DNA of 64,000 bases from Bryoerythrophyllum caledonicum (Eukaryota > Streptophyta > Bryopsida > Pottiales > Pottiaceae), in contig OZ020526.1 of assembly GCA_963971425.1 (NCBI GenBank), positions 5,111,976 to 5,175,975 on the forward strand, in the 5' to 3' direction. The position numbers and the translations under genes were made by a program. Under the pieces are notes generated by a model. That model saw only the letters and a list, made by a program, of their open reading frames with translations, was not told the DNA's origin and made no database searches. The number at the start of each line of letters is the position of its first letter. The stretch's first letter is position 1. Shown here piece after piece: positions 47,644 through 59,929 of this stretch.

Positions 47644-48454
47644 AGCATCTAGAAATTTTGTTTTTCCCTTCAGTCTTTTTGTATTCTTTGCTACTAACTT
47701 CTAACTTGTCTGTTTACTTGCAGGAGCCTAATGAATCATGATCATGTCGATGATGACTAGGGGTAATACCAGCGTCTGCCGATGTCACCATCTTATGACA
47801 ACCTCCCCCAAGGACCCGTCCACTAAATCACTCTTGCATGGTTTTCTTTTGATCTTTCTTGGTATTGGTTTTATTTTTATTGTTATTTTTTTCTTATTTA
47901 CTGAAATGACGCTGCAGCTGTTGAGAATCAGCCTTATTTGCATGCGGTTTTAACAATTTCATGCTCTTGCATGCTTTTTTTGTTTTTTTTCCTATTTTTT
48001 GTTTTTTTTTGTTTTTTTTGTTTTAATTTTCTTCTTTGATTTTTGTTTATTTTTAAAAATTTCTTCTTTCATGGTACAACCTAGCGCCTACTGCAATGAA
48101 GAGCTACTGGGCCGAGGAGGAGTGAATTTGCCGGAAGGTTGAGACGCGACACTTGAGTGCAAAGATCTCGTTTGTATCAAAAATTAATTGCGGAAAACAA
48201 TGTCACAATTACTATTTTCAATCATTGCAGCCCTCGGCTCTCTTTTTTGAAGATTTTTTTTGCTAATGAACGAGAATCATCAGATCCCCTAATGATTTTG
48301 AAGATTTTCTATGTTGAGCCCTCTGGAGTCTGCAACTGTTTAGGTCCTACTTAAGGAGATGTTTGTTGAAGTTGGTGGAGGCATTAATTGTAAGTGTGGA
48401 GTCTGGACTAGTGGAATCAACTTGTTTTGCAGCCTTTTGTAAGTTCTCTCAGGC
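47644..48454. other. T-rich stretch, possible upstream exons of B3 gene
   Basis: Long T tracts at about 47975-48060. Upstream exons of the B3 gene may be here but I cannot define them. Confidence 0.3.
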
Positions 48455-49310
48455 TTCATCTAGTCGAGTGATGGTGGTTCGTGGAATTAAGGCTACAATT
48501 GCAAACTTGGAGGCGCGCAATGCCACTTATTGGACCTTTACCGTGGAGGCGCCAGGACCCACCCTAAACTTGGTAAGTGCAAAATCTCCACATCCCACTT
48601 TTATGAGTTGAATTCTCAGAATGCTTTCAAGTCACCTCTTTTCTAACTTCATTGTTTGTGATAGGAGATTCCAATGGAATTGCTGAAGAAGCGAGACAAC
48701 CGCATCAAAAGTAGATGTACCTTGCAGCATGTCGATGGGGGAGCAGAACTTAGCATCCACTTCAAGCCTCATTCAGGGGATTTCTCTAAGAAGCCGCGTA
48801 TCTTCGCTCCCTGGCGGCAGTTTGTAGAAGAACACGCCATTGAAGTGGGTGCCTTTATCGTCTTCGAGGTGGTGGAGAAGGTCCGCATTGTCGTGTACGT
48901 TTTCTCTGCAAGCCAGGCTAATGGTGCAATGAACCGAGATGTTTCCACGTCGTTCTTCAAGACGTTGCGACCTTCCCATTCTCCCTCCCACTACAAGACT
49001 GCAAAAATGGTGAGTATTGAAACTAAACCCCAAACCTGAAGTTATGCTATGTTGATGGGCTATGTTGATGCCTTTTTGGTGTACACTGCAAACTTCAAAG
49101 GTGTTGCTTGTCAACTAATGTGTTCTTTGTGTGGAATTGGATGTCCCTGCAAAGTTTTGGCAGGCCGCGGGCAGGAGCTTCTTTAACTGTAAAACCTTCA
49201 ACTTGCATGAAACTGCTACGACTGAGGCGGTAGGAGCCAAACTTTACAACTACAATTGGCAGAAGGGGGTGAACTACATTTTACAAATCAAACGGGTTCC
49301 ACCTCGGTGA
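48455..49310 (+). CDS. B3-domain protein, last three exons (5' part unresolved)
   Basis: Exons ?48455-48572, 48665-49009 and 49164-49310, joined by GT-AG introns with all junctions in phase 0. The protein reads YWTFTVEAPGPTLNL then EIPMELLKKRDNRIKSRCTL, ..RIFAPWRQFVEEHAIEVGAF IVFEV.. and ends KGVNYILQIKRVPPR. The segment PWRQFVEEHAIEVGAFIVFE matches the C-terminal half of a plant B3 DNA-binding domain (W..F...H.L..GD..VFE), with GA replacing the usual GD. REM-type transcription factors carry such domains. No stop or frameshift in the spliced exons, so it may be functional, but the 5' end and expression are unknown. Confidence 0.55.
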
Positions 49311-50000
49311 CAAGCTCTAGTTCATACTCTCATGTAGTTCTATATACCGCCAGCTTTCCAGAGCCAAAATAGGAGTATCGCCACAAACGATGTTCGTAAA
49401 TGTTTTTTTTCTTGCCAAAAAAACACTCCGTCCACCGTCAGCTATTGCCACAAATGGCCAAAAAGAACAGTGTGTAGCCAAAATTCACATGCAGTAGCTA
49501 CATATTTGCCATAGGTTTTCACATTAAAAAATTGCCTTATAGCCATTTTTGCGCTTTTCTAAATATTTAAGTTGCCAAAGTTGCTAAAAAAAGGATTTAA
49601 ACACTGATCAGTGGGGAGCCGCAAATTGGAAGCTAATCAACGAGGGAGGTGTCTAGGAAGTTGTTGTGCATGCTCTTACCCTGGGGATTACTGTAACTCC
49701 TGAAAGTTTTGAGGTTTTGCTCCGTGCCAGGTTGAATGAGGCCTGACCTTTGCCTTTTTTTGTGTATAAGAATTTGTCATTGACCGTCAAATGTCATACT
49801 AGAATAGTATATACATGCACGTATTTTCTTTGTAAAATTCAAAAAGTGTACTAAAGTATAGCAAGATTTACATCTTTGGATTCAAAATTCTTCAACAAAC
49901 ATCTTTCATTTGGAGGTCATTTCAATATGTGAACCTTATCATGTTCAAATGCGACACCATACATGTAGAATATTGTGGCCACTAGTGGCACCTTCTGAAG
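49311..50000. other. No gene recognised
   Basis: 3' flank of the B3-like gene. Nothing supported. Confidence 0.4.
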
Positions 50001-50941
50001 CTTAATCCCTAAATTCCCTTGACAATTTCACACCAAAAGCACTTTAAAATTGTTAATTCTAGTGCAATGAGTAAGGAAGGAAACAAAACATTTTATTTCT
50101 ACTTAAAACGGTTGGATTTCATTTAACACTTAATAAAAAAAGTACTCAAAAACATTCATCAACTTTGACCGTACGGATTGAAAGATTATAGTGTTTGAAG
50201 TAGAAAAAATGGTTATTTTCATCCTTGCGTGGAGTGGATTAGCACAATTTGACTTCACTTGGTGTCAAATCTTTGCACTAAGCAAGGTCTAAATTTTATA
50301 TCATCATGATATTAACTCCTTATACAATAGTTATTAGAGGTAGAAAAGCGGTGTAGCATTTTCCAAAAAATTGTGCAAGAAGTGGTGGTTCAGAAAGTGC
50401 CAATTTACATTTTAATTTTTTGGGAACAAAATATGCTTTAGAATGATAACCCAAATGGTCAATATGAAGGTTTACACCACTCTTGTAATGGAAAAATAAA
50501 AATTGAAAATTGTGAAGATCTCAAAGTTTATGTGGAAAAGAAGAAGGTTTTTGGGTTCCTTGCTTGAAAATGTGTGGCAATGTGGGAAAATCTTTGACTT
50601 GGATAAAATGCATTTTTTCATTGAAGACAAGAAATGTTTTTGGACTTGGAAGGAAATAGTATTACTTGCTAGTGTTGAAAATCTAAAATTTACTCAAGTG
50701 TCCTAGCAACAGGTTTTGGAGTTGCCCAACACGCCCGCACACAATGATTCATTCTTTAAGATGGCATAACTTTTTTTTATCTATAAGTCCAATGAGAATA
50801 AAAATTATACTCCCACATGCCTCTCGTCTTCTTGCATCTCTACACACAATTCCAAGAATTGCAAATATAAATTGCAACCATGTGGATGGGTCCGGGATTT
50901 GCAAAAGCCCACCTCAGGACTTTTTTCATTTAGGGGTTAAG
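50001..50941 (-). repeat. 0.94-kb repeat family, copy 7 (complete, with short TIRs)
   Basis: The most complete uninterrupted copy. Ends are inverted: CTTAATCCCTAAAT at 50001-50014 and ATTTAGGGGTTAAG at 50928-50941, one mismatch in 14. It carries the empty site for the 235-bp MITE at about 50178-50198. No ORF of note. TIRs suggest a non-autonomous DNA transposon; no clean target duplication was found. Confidence 0.75.
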
Positions 50942-51826
50942 GGTTAATAGAAGAACAATACATGTAAATGCCGGCTAGTTTCCGGAGTGAATGACATTAT
51001 TAATGCGAGTGCGATGAGGTGCTGAGAAAAGAACGAGGGCGATGATGGGAGTCTGCTGCGGCTGTGAAGCGGCATGTTGCTGCGCATGGAGGGTGATTCC
51101 GGATCTATGCTAGACTACAAAGAATGAAGAACTGGATTCAATTGAAGGGCTGAATGTTTGAGATTCGTTGATGATGTTTCACATTGAAGCTTTGATCCTA
51201 GTGTGAGTGGGCTGGTTGAATCAGATCAGTGTGGGAGTGAGTGTTGGCACCAACGTCTATTCCAATGCCCAGATTTACATCATTCTACCCTGGTCATCCT
51301 ATCCTTACTTCTATCAGAGCAGCAGCAGCTGCGGCAACCCTCCCTCCCGCTCTACAACACAACTTGCAAGCAAACATGAAAATCTATGCAAAAGTTGTAC
51401 TACAACAAACCAAAGCTACCTTTCTAAATCCTCTATGCTTACAACTTTTTGTATTCATTTGCATTCTAACTCAGTTAGCATTATCTCATTCTCTAGCCAC
51501 AAAAGACAAGGAGCAACGGGCAAAGAAATTCATGAATTTCAACGTCCTCCCTTTTAGCTAGAATTCCATGCACTAAATCTACTTGCCAAGGACCAAAATC
51601 TCCCTATGGAACCAAAACATTCAGTGAGCCAAATGGTTAGAATGAGTATAAGCCATGAAGAAGCATTGGAATGGAATATGTCTGACCCCGCCTTCCTTTA
51701 TGTTGTATAGGAAGAATGACCTTCCAAAAGAAATGATAGGGAAGGTGGGAATCATTACAATCTAACACAACTCCCCCACGAACTTGAGATTGATGAAAAT
51801 GAATTTGCACTTGATTATCATGTTGA
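50942..51826. other. No host gene; LINE 5' leader in the right part
   Basis: Two overlapping open frames of about 110 codons (51207-51561) have no recognised domain. The right part probably belongs to the LINE leader. Confidence 0.35.
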
Positions 51827-52651
51827 CATCATCTTTCAATATCTTTTGAAGTGACCAATATCCAGAAAAGTGAAGGGGCGGACTTTGCTTGGATCAAAGC
51901 ACCGTCACCGGATGAAGCAAAGAGGATAAGGTCACTCAAAATCTCCTTTTCCTATGAGCTTATGGAAGCATCATTTGCAAGCAAGGAAAAGATGTCAGAA
52001 GATGACAAGGCTAAGAAAAATGCCGTAGTCTTGATTGTCAAGAACTTGAACAAAACCAAATCCATTTCATCACTAGAAGAGGGTATCAAAGCATATGTGG
52101 ATGAAAGAAATGTGGCTGGAGTCTTCTTTCGGTTGGAGAATAGTAAGCATGTAGGGTCTTGCAATATTCAATGTCTTAATGCGGCCGTATACAAAAAGTT
52201 TGTCAAACAAAATGCAAAAATATTAGAAAAATATGTTGAGTTTTGCCCGCATCCAAAATGTTTGGATGGAATAAATGCACCAACATCTGAGGGGCTTGCA
52301 CGGCTTGGCTTCACTAATGTGAATACTGCCTTAGCCAATACCGTGCAAGCTTTGGAAAATGCGCCATTACAAAACTTCACTAAATCAAACCTCAACCGGA
52401 TGGTTGAGAAAGCTGTAAAGAAGGGTGCAGTGACAACATTGGGGGAAATAAGGAAAGAAATGAGTTTGCTCAAAGAGGAGATTGTGGAGGAGGCAAAGGT
52501 GTATGTGGACAAGGTCCAAGCAGAATCAAATAGAAACTCAAGAGTCCAAATTGCTCTCTTTCATAAACAAATGAGAATTACCTTGGAAACCCTTCAAGCC
52601 GACCATCCCGATACACTCAAAATTAACGGCAATATGACCATGTCAAACTAG
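51827..52651 (+). CDS. LINE ORF1 protein, RRM-like, uninterrupted
   Basis: An open frame of about 270 codons upstream of ORF2, presumably the RNA-binding chaperone of the LINE ribonucleoprotein. KKNAVVLIVKNLNKTK, an EGIKAYVDERNVAGVFFRLE block and SCNIQCLNAAVYKKFVKQNA suggest an RRM-like fold; a basic/coiled C-terminal part (IRKEMSLLKEEIVEEAKVYV) follows. No ATG is found at the frame's 5' end (first codons after the stop at 51824 lack Met; the first internal ATG is near 51962), so the true start may be lost or non-ATG. It contrasts with the many breaks in ORF2. Confidence 0.65.
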   Translation, partial: HHLSISFEVTNIQKSEGADFAWIKAPSPDEAKRIRSLKISFSYELMEASFASKEKMSEDDKAKKNAVVLIVKNLNKTKSISSLEEGIKAYVDERNVAGVFFRLENSKHVGSCNIQCLNAAVYKKFVKQNAKILEKYVEFCPHPKCLDGINAPTSEGLARLGFTNVNTALANTVQALENAPLQNFTKSNLNRMVEKAVKKGAVTTLGEIRKEMSLLKEEIVEEAKVYVDKVQAESNRNSRVQIALFHKQMRITLETLQADHPDTLKINGNMTMSN

Positions 52652-53642
52652 CTTTGGCCAATATAGCGGCGGTAAAAACATTGCACAAAGTGTATATATA
52701 TGTATACTAAAAACAAAAAACAAAAAACAAATAATAATAATAATAATCAAAATAAATAAAGTATCTCCAGATACTATAATACTAAAATCTACAATTAAAA
52801 ACAAAACATTAAATAAAAATCACAAATTCAAAAAAATTGTATTTATCAATACAAATAGAAAACAAAACAACGCACCTGAAACCAAACTCAAATACACCCT
52901 TATACCCTTATAAAGTACATAATAAAAACAATATACCTTAAATACCTCAAATAATTAAGACCTACAAACAAATACCAATATAAAACCTACAAAACACACC
53001 ATTTCGTTCCCTATACACCAATACTAAACCCATACAACCACCCTAAATTATTTCACTTAGTCACTCATTGCCCAAAACATAGATCCTATACAATTATATC
53101 TAATAAAGGATCAACCAAACAAACGGCCTTGGCCGACATATTAAAAATTTGGCCAAAATAACATACTAAAAAATCAAACAAAATACAAATGATGCTATAT
53201 ATAACCATAGTCATGACCACAACTATTAAAAATTCAACAAATAAAACAGACACAAAAATTAAGAAACAACACCAATACTAAATAATAGTTACTATATTCA
53301 GAAACACATCTACATTGAACATTCTATTTCTATTATTAGGAGGAAATATTGGAATGAATCCGGGACCTAGGCCAAACATATTAAAAACTCACCCCCCCCC
53401 TCGTAGAAGAAAGCAAAAACATACTTCATTAGAAACACAATAAAATTCCATCTAGAATACCAACATCTAGCTAAAACATTTGCACCTGTACTAAAACCCC
53501 ATCACCCACTACACAATACCAATAGTATTACGTTTCCACATGTACATATACTCATACAAAATAAAATAGCAAATCACCCAACTCTCACATATTATATGCA
53601 ATAATCACTACAATACATCCGGACATAAACACATGTAACACT

Positions 53643-56600
53643 ATGCTTGCAGACTCCAATGTACAAACAAACTCGACAGACACTCTTTTATTACAACTAG
53701 CCAACTTGAACAACCCACCGGAAAGGCACATCTCTACACCACATCCATATACAGAGTTCCTTGAAACAAATCAAGAAATAATAAATGAAAAACAATCCAT
53801 ACACAACGACCTCTATTACTTTTTACACCTAGAAAACGAACCCCCATCCTTTACTGAAGTTCAAGATAAATTCCCATTCCTACCCACACATCTAGTTACC
53901 GAATCATTACGATGTCTTGAACCAATCCCAGAATACTCACATCCGCCACCGGTGCCAGACATATCAAAACCCCCAGCCTGAATCATACCAAACACAAATA
54001 ACGAAACACATATTATTACATGGAATGCTTCATCACTAAATACAACTCTACCAAGTCTACAAAATCTAATAACTAAACTCAAGACCCCTCTAGCACTCAT
54101 TCACATTCAAGAAACCAAATTAACCGCCAAAAAATAAACAAAATATATACAAACCTCTTCCCCCAATACAAACTAATTTTTAACAATACACATGCGCTTA
54201 CTAGATGCATACGACAAAGAATGCCACATACACTGGCTAGAGGCGGTTTATTAACACTCATACACGATAAATATGCTTATTTGGGTAACATCACTAAAAT
54301 CCCTACACCTGCCAACATATCTCCATACCTACAAATAATAAAAATTAACAACCAACCATTACAACCATGGTTAAACATACATATATACATGCCTTCCCAC
54401 CCACAAGACCTACATCTAATCCCTATCATACAACAAAATATCTCTGACCATATCTCAGCACACCCAAATCACACTTACATCCTATGTGGAGACTTTAACC
54501 GTGACATTGCCCTTATTGGAAGACATAATTATAATAACATTACCCCACCACAACTAGAAGACATACAATGGCGTAACTTTACTGACAACATCAACATGAC
54601 ATATATACCTACCAATACACCATTCTCTAGACAAGGAGGCTACAGCTACACAGGCACCAGCCTAATAGATGGTTTCTACATTAACTCACCAAATAACAAT
54701 AGATATACATCCACGACTATCACTGAAATGAACCTCAACTCGGACCACTTCTCCATACACCTGCACATTCCACAAAACACTTTACTAGCTAGACCTGTTA
54801 CACCCTCACAAGTTACACAAATCTGCATTCTTAATCCCATCCCCCAAGAAAACCTAGAAAATTTAACATTAAATTATTTGAAGAAAATTCCCTTGAACTA
54901 GACAACCTAACTACCGCTTTAAGAACAACTAACCACCTCAACTCAACACAATGGCAAGACCCATGTACAAAATTAGACAAACTCATACAAAAAATCTCTA
55001 ACACCCTTGAAAAAACATGCAAAGCCAACCCCCTACCAACACTGACAAATAGAATCGTACAACAAGGAGGAATTTTTCCACGAAAATTATCTAAACCCTG
55101 GAAAAAAACACCTTGAAACTTACCATCTCATTCGGAAAGCCATATATATCGCTAAAACCGACCAAATTGGCTCTTACATCCAATCGTAAATGAAATATGC
55201 AATCACCAAAACACTAAAATATCGGCTCCACCACCCCCCAACCACTCAAGCAATGAGTGGATTAACCAAATATCTGACAATGCCAAAGATGCAAATAAAC
55301 AAGCCTGGGATATCACAACAAAATACACCATGGAAAACATTCAAAAGCCATCTCAAAATATAGGAAACTATATGAGGAAAGCTCCAAAAAAGTAAATAGA
55401 AAAGAATTCAAAAATAGTTAAAATGCACCCCTTGATTGTATTTCAGACAAAAATAACAACATTCTCACTAGCCCAAAAGATATAGCCAACGAAATCCACA
55501 CTCAACAATCAATAAGCAATAGACCTACAATCCCTATGTGTTACTATCAACCTAATCATACACCCCAATGCACATGTGGTGTTAGACAATACCCATGGCA
55601 TGACCTTGATGGATTCACAATTGATACAAGAGGAGAACCACAAATTCCAATGCACACATATATAGACCAAGAAACTTATGATATGTGTCTTAAAACCTTG
55701 GAAATAACAAAGCCCTTGGCCGAGACAAAATCCCCAAGTCAATTCTAAAAAACATGCCACCTAGATTCCACAATACGTTATCTTTATTCTTTAAATATTG
55801 CTACAAATAGAAACAAATACCTGCATCATGGAAAACCAGTCTTACAGTACTGCTATATAAAAAAGGTGACCCATCACAACTAATCAATCATAGACCTATT
55901 GCCCTGGCAAACACAATATACAAACTATTTACAAGCACCTTAACATCTATCCTTTCATCATATGGTTAAAAACACCAAATACTACATGATAGCCAAAAAG
56001 GTTTTAGAGCTGAAAGAAGGATATCAAGACAACTACAAACACTTATAGCTGCACTAGAAGATGCAAAACTCACAAATCAAGACATTTATATATTATATAT
56101 TTACTTCAAATACGCCTTTGGATCCATTGATCATGGTAGATTGTTAGCAATAATGAAAGATCTTGGTTATCCAACGGATGCCATTGCACTAATAGGAAAC
56201 ATATACTCACAATCTACCACCACATTCACTGGAGAACATTTTGAAAAAACCAAGCCCATTCCCATTCAAAGAGGTACCATCTAAGGTGACACACTTAGCG
56301 CCTACCTAATTATCATCTTCTTAGAACCTCTGTTAAGATGGTTACAACAAGGCAACAATGGATACATATTTGGTACATTTAAAACAAAAATCTCCTCCGT
56401 AGCATACGCAGATGAATTAGCCACATTGCCAACAAACTAAAATCACTTCAAACACAACTAATCAAATTAGACAAATTCTGTGAATGGGTAGGGATGGACC
56501 TAGGAATATCTAAATGTGTAGTTACTGGATGCCCAAATAAATCCAAAATGAATCCCTTAACATTCAAAGCTCAAATACAAGCCACTAACATCAACTATAG

Positions 56601-59423
56601 GAATCAGCCAATACCAGTATTACATCAAAACGAATCATATACATAACTAGGTATAAACTTAGTCCCATCCCTGAAATGGAAAATACAAATTTATACCACT
56701 ACCACCAAAGTTATAAAACAATGTAAAGAACTAGCAGCCTGCCCAACAACAATGAAACAAAAAATTAACATGGCCGATACAGTTATAATGGCAAGTATCG
56801 CATACAGCTTCTATGCAGTACCATACTCCTTGCCCGCCATCAAAAAGTTGGACAAAAAGATAATAGCCCTCCACAAAACAATATGTGGTCTCACTAAAAG
56901 TACCTCAAACATAGCTACCCAACTACCACATGATCTATTTGGCATAGGAGCCTTCTCACTTAAAAATGCCTACCTTAGATGTATTGGAGAGCAACTTCAA
57001 AATGCCCTTAATGACACAAGAAGATTAGGAAAAATTTACACTGGTTTACTACAATTCATATTAGCTAAATCCGGAGGGTCCGAAGACATCCCACGTATTA
57101 AATACCACCATTGTGTCCGATCGCCTATCACAAGAACACTATTCTTACTAAATAAAGAAGCTGGTGTACATCTAAAAAGTACAATAGAAAATTTCCTATT
57201 AGACACCTCACCACTTGAAAATGTATGGATGAAAGAAGCTGGAAACATCCCCGGCTTAATCCTAAAACATCTCTTAAACTACTACACAACATAATAGACA
57301 TCAAACAAATCATACTACCTAATGGACGTAACATGATGACCTCATATGACTTCAAAAATTACCACTCTACACCCACCAAACTAATAAAAAGCGCACTACA
57401 CATTGCCGAACAACAATTTCGTCACCCAAAATGTACACCGCAATGCCAAATACCATGCCCACATGACCAACCACCGAGAATCTTAAAAGACAACTACATC
57501 ATTGAAAACCACATCATACTACCTAGACAAATTGAACCACCAACCCATCCTCCCCCCCATCACATCCATACCGACCCCCTCACCCAAAAATATTCTTTAA
57601 AATCCCCAACAATTCCCTATAAATGTAATATTGGATCATAAAAAACAACACTACATAGACTCTAACGGTATTGTAAAAAATGACACATCATATCTATGCC
57701 AATGGAGACTACCAAATCATATCACATACAATAAATGGCAGCTTCAAAGAGAATTATTCCGTTGGAGTGATCCTAACACTTGCAATCACCATACCGAACT
57801 CCTCAACCAACATTACACGAGAACACAACATCGGCACTTCTCAAACTCAATAAAAGCATACTTTTCCATTCAACAACAAAGAGACACAAGATTTGTTACA
57901 CCTGCATTAAACATTCCACTTGCCCACATATCTATTACTGAATGTAACCTCGAGAGCGACATAGAAACAAATGTAAACACCATACAAACACAACATGATG
58001 TGGCCCACATATATGACAACAGTGGCAAACACCTTATCACCATTCCAAAAAATAGACTTCCCTGGCTATGGAACCAATAGAAGAAGAAGAACGCCGGTCT
58101 TCGAAGGAGGCCGGCGTGAATAAAGTGACTGTTCGTTCCACTACTAAGACCATGCCCATAGGACAAGGAATTAGTGAGCTGAAACTACTTCCCTTTCTCG
58201 AGGGTAGACACTATGTAACAAGAAACCAAAGAACCACAAGTCAACCAACCAACCAATGAATCTCAAACCAAGCAACTAGCCAACGATCTAACCACAGACC
58301 AGGCAAGTAGTCAATAACCTTAAAATCAACTAGTCATGAATATCAAGGCGGGGGGAGAATTTTGGGGGGGTCCTGTGTATCGCGGAGGGCTTGGTTGTTT
58401 CCGATTTTGCGTTTATGTAGAAGTATGAAACCAATATCATAAAGCAGAAAACAATCCACATGGACTAGAACCACCAACACAATCATTTGAAACTGAAATT
58501 GTCTGGTTATATCAAAGATACAAATACCGAATCTCTAAAAATGATCCATTAAAACTTAAGAAATACACACTACCCACACCAATATTAGATTATCTCACAT
58601 CAACATTTAATATCAACCACTCATACTTTTCATCACCATTCACATGCCCCACACAACTCACCCAATTTTATTCACCATTCCCAAGGGAAGTAATATTTGG
58701 GTCTCTTGGTAAAGCCTTTGAATACAAATGGAAGGGTATAGGGTATGTCCATCCACACAACGAAACAGACACAACAAGCTATACACTGGGCTCGATTAGC
58801 TGCCAAGTATAATCCAAACACTATCACAATATTAATCTCCCCTGACACCAATTGTACCGAAACTTTACCCCCAACACTGGGCCCTTTCGAGATACACACA
58901 TCATAGCCCACTTTGCCGCAGATATCATTACACATGAAGAACCTACAGTGCCCCCAAAACTTAACTTGCCACGAAAAGAACTCTCAACACTACGAATTAC
59001 GTGTATACATCATCAAAATAACAACATTGGAACTTATGAACAACTAAACCAACTTATATATATAGCTAACAACCTCTTCTAACAACCTCTCGATACAACA
59101 AATACACATGTAAATTGCCACATCTACCCCTCCAAATTGCCCTATTAACCACAACAAAAAATGGTCCAAACTCACCTACCCCAATACTCCTACACATAAT
59201 AATACACCTACTCCCCAACTTCCAAACTACCACACTAACCTTCCATTAAAATTCTACCCAAAATTTAGTTGTTACACCGATGGCTCGTTCAAGAAACCCA
59301 AAGAAATAAGCTCTGGAGTATGGAGAAAAGAAATAGCAAGATATGGCATATATAGCCCTAAAGAACTTAATATTGCCAAAAGGTTACATGGCCATCAAAA
59401 TATCCTACGAGCCGAGAGGATAG
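53643..59423 (+). pseudogene. LINE ORF2 (endonuclease-RT-RNase H), broken
   Basis: Starts at the ATG at 53643. A TGA after ISKPPA interrupts it. An APE-type endonuclease follows: ITWNASSLNT, IHIQETKL (54010-54120), YILCGDFNRDI, SLIDGFYI and NSDHFSIHL (54221-54780). RT: YKKGDPSQLINHRPIALANT (~55860), QKGFRAERR (~56000), a changed motif A (YFKYAFGSIDH), QRGTI-stop-GDTLS (~56270) and YADE (~56410). The C-terminal half is at 56752-58080. An RNase H start CYTDGSFKKP lies near 59270, and the sequence then stops at the LTR. Several stops and frameshifts; non-functional. Confidence 0.88.
58080..58424 (+). mobile_element. SINE-like repeat B, copy 2, with 12-bp target duplication
   Basis: A 345-bp insertion in the LINE. 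The target duplication is ATGGAACCAATA (58068-58079) and ATGAAACCAATA (58425-58436), one mismatch. LINE copy 1 has an uninterrupted sequence here (about 21643-21662). It begins GAAGAAGAAGAA with a GC-rich stem (ACGCCGG..CCGGCGT) and shares its first ~135 bases with 18434-18572. No coding; no tRNA promoter boxes recognised. Confidence 0.75.
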
Positions 59424-59876
59424 TGTCAGGGACCAAATTCAGAACAAGGATTGAAGGCAAGAGAGAGAGCTAACTTGATATTAGAACAAGAACTAGAACA
59501 AGAACAAGGTACAAGAAGGCCTTGGCTAGACCACAAGAGTGAGTTGTCGAGACTGAAGATACCTTCAGCCTCGACTCCTATTTATACTGTTGGCGTAAGG
59601 CCCTTATGGAAGCTTCTCGAGCGACTTCCACACAAGCTAAGAAGCTTCTCCAGTAACTTCCTAAAAACTACGAAGCTTCTTTAACAAGTTCCTATAAGAA
59701 GCTTATCTAACAACTTCCTATAAGAAGCTTCCCTTGTAACTTTTTAAGAACTACGAAGCTTCTCTAACAACTTCCTAGAGTCTCTTAGAATCTTCTAAGG
59801 TTTTCCTAGAGTCTTCTAGAAACTTCTAGAGTCTTCTAAGACTTTCTAACGTATATTCTAAAGTATGTCCGTGACA
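59424..59876 (-). repeat. 3' LTR of chromovirus, 453 bp
   Basis: Read on the minus strand it starts TGTCACGGACATAC and ends GGTCCCTGACA, with TGTCA/TGACA termini. Internally it is filled with short repeats of GAAGCTTCT and AACAACTTCCTA type. Confidence 0.88.
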
Positions 59877-59878
59877 TT

Positions 59879-59892
59879 ACCCCCTCCTTTAG
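59879..59892 (-). promoter_or_regulatory. Polypurine tract
   Basis: AAAGGAGGGGG followed by TAA immediately upstream (minus orientation) of the LTR; the plus-strand DNA primer site of LTR elements. Confidence 0.8.
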
Positions 59893-59929
59893 CTTCGAGG
59901 TCTCCGAGAAGTCTTAGTTTGTTGCAAGC

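Larger units (their letters stand above)
51600..59423 (+). mobile_element. RNase H-type LINE, copy 2 (3'-truncated by LTR insertion)
   Basis: Same family as 19300-23757, nearly identical over long stretches (for example 56752-57294 against 22540-22962). It has ORF1, an AT-rich inter-ORF spacer (52652-53642, no gene) and ORF2. It is interrupted by a 345-bp insertion at 58080-58424 and cut at 59423 by the chromovirus LTR. Its sense strand is strikingly A/C-rich and G-poor. The 5' limit is approximate. Confidence 0.88.

Noticed and set aside
51207..51561. Overlapping 106- and 116-codon frames as possible genes.
   Set aside because: No domain, no splice logic, and two competing frames over the same DNA; probably LINE leader or random.
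58080..58424. Hammerhead ribozyme or retrozyme.
   Set aside because: No CUGAUGA and GAAA core in the required arrangement; only an isolated CTGAAAC was seen.
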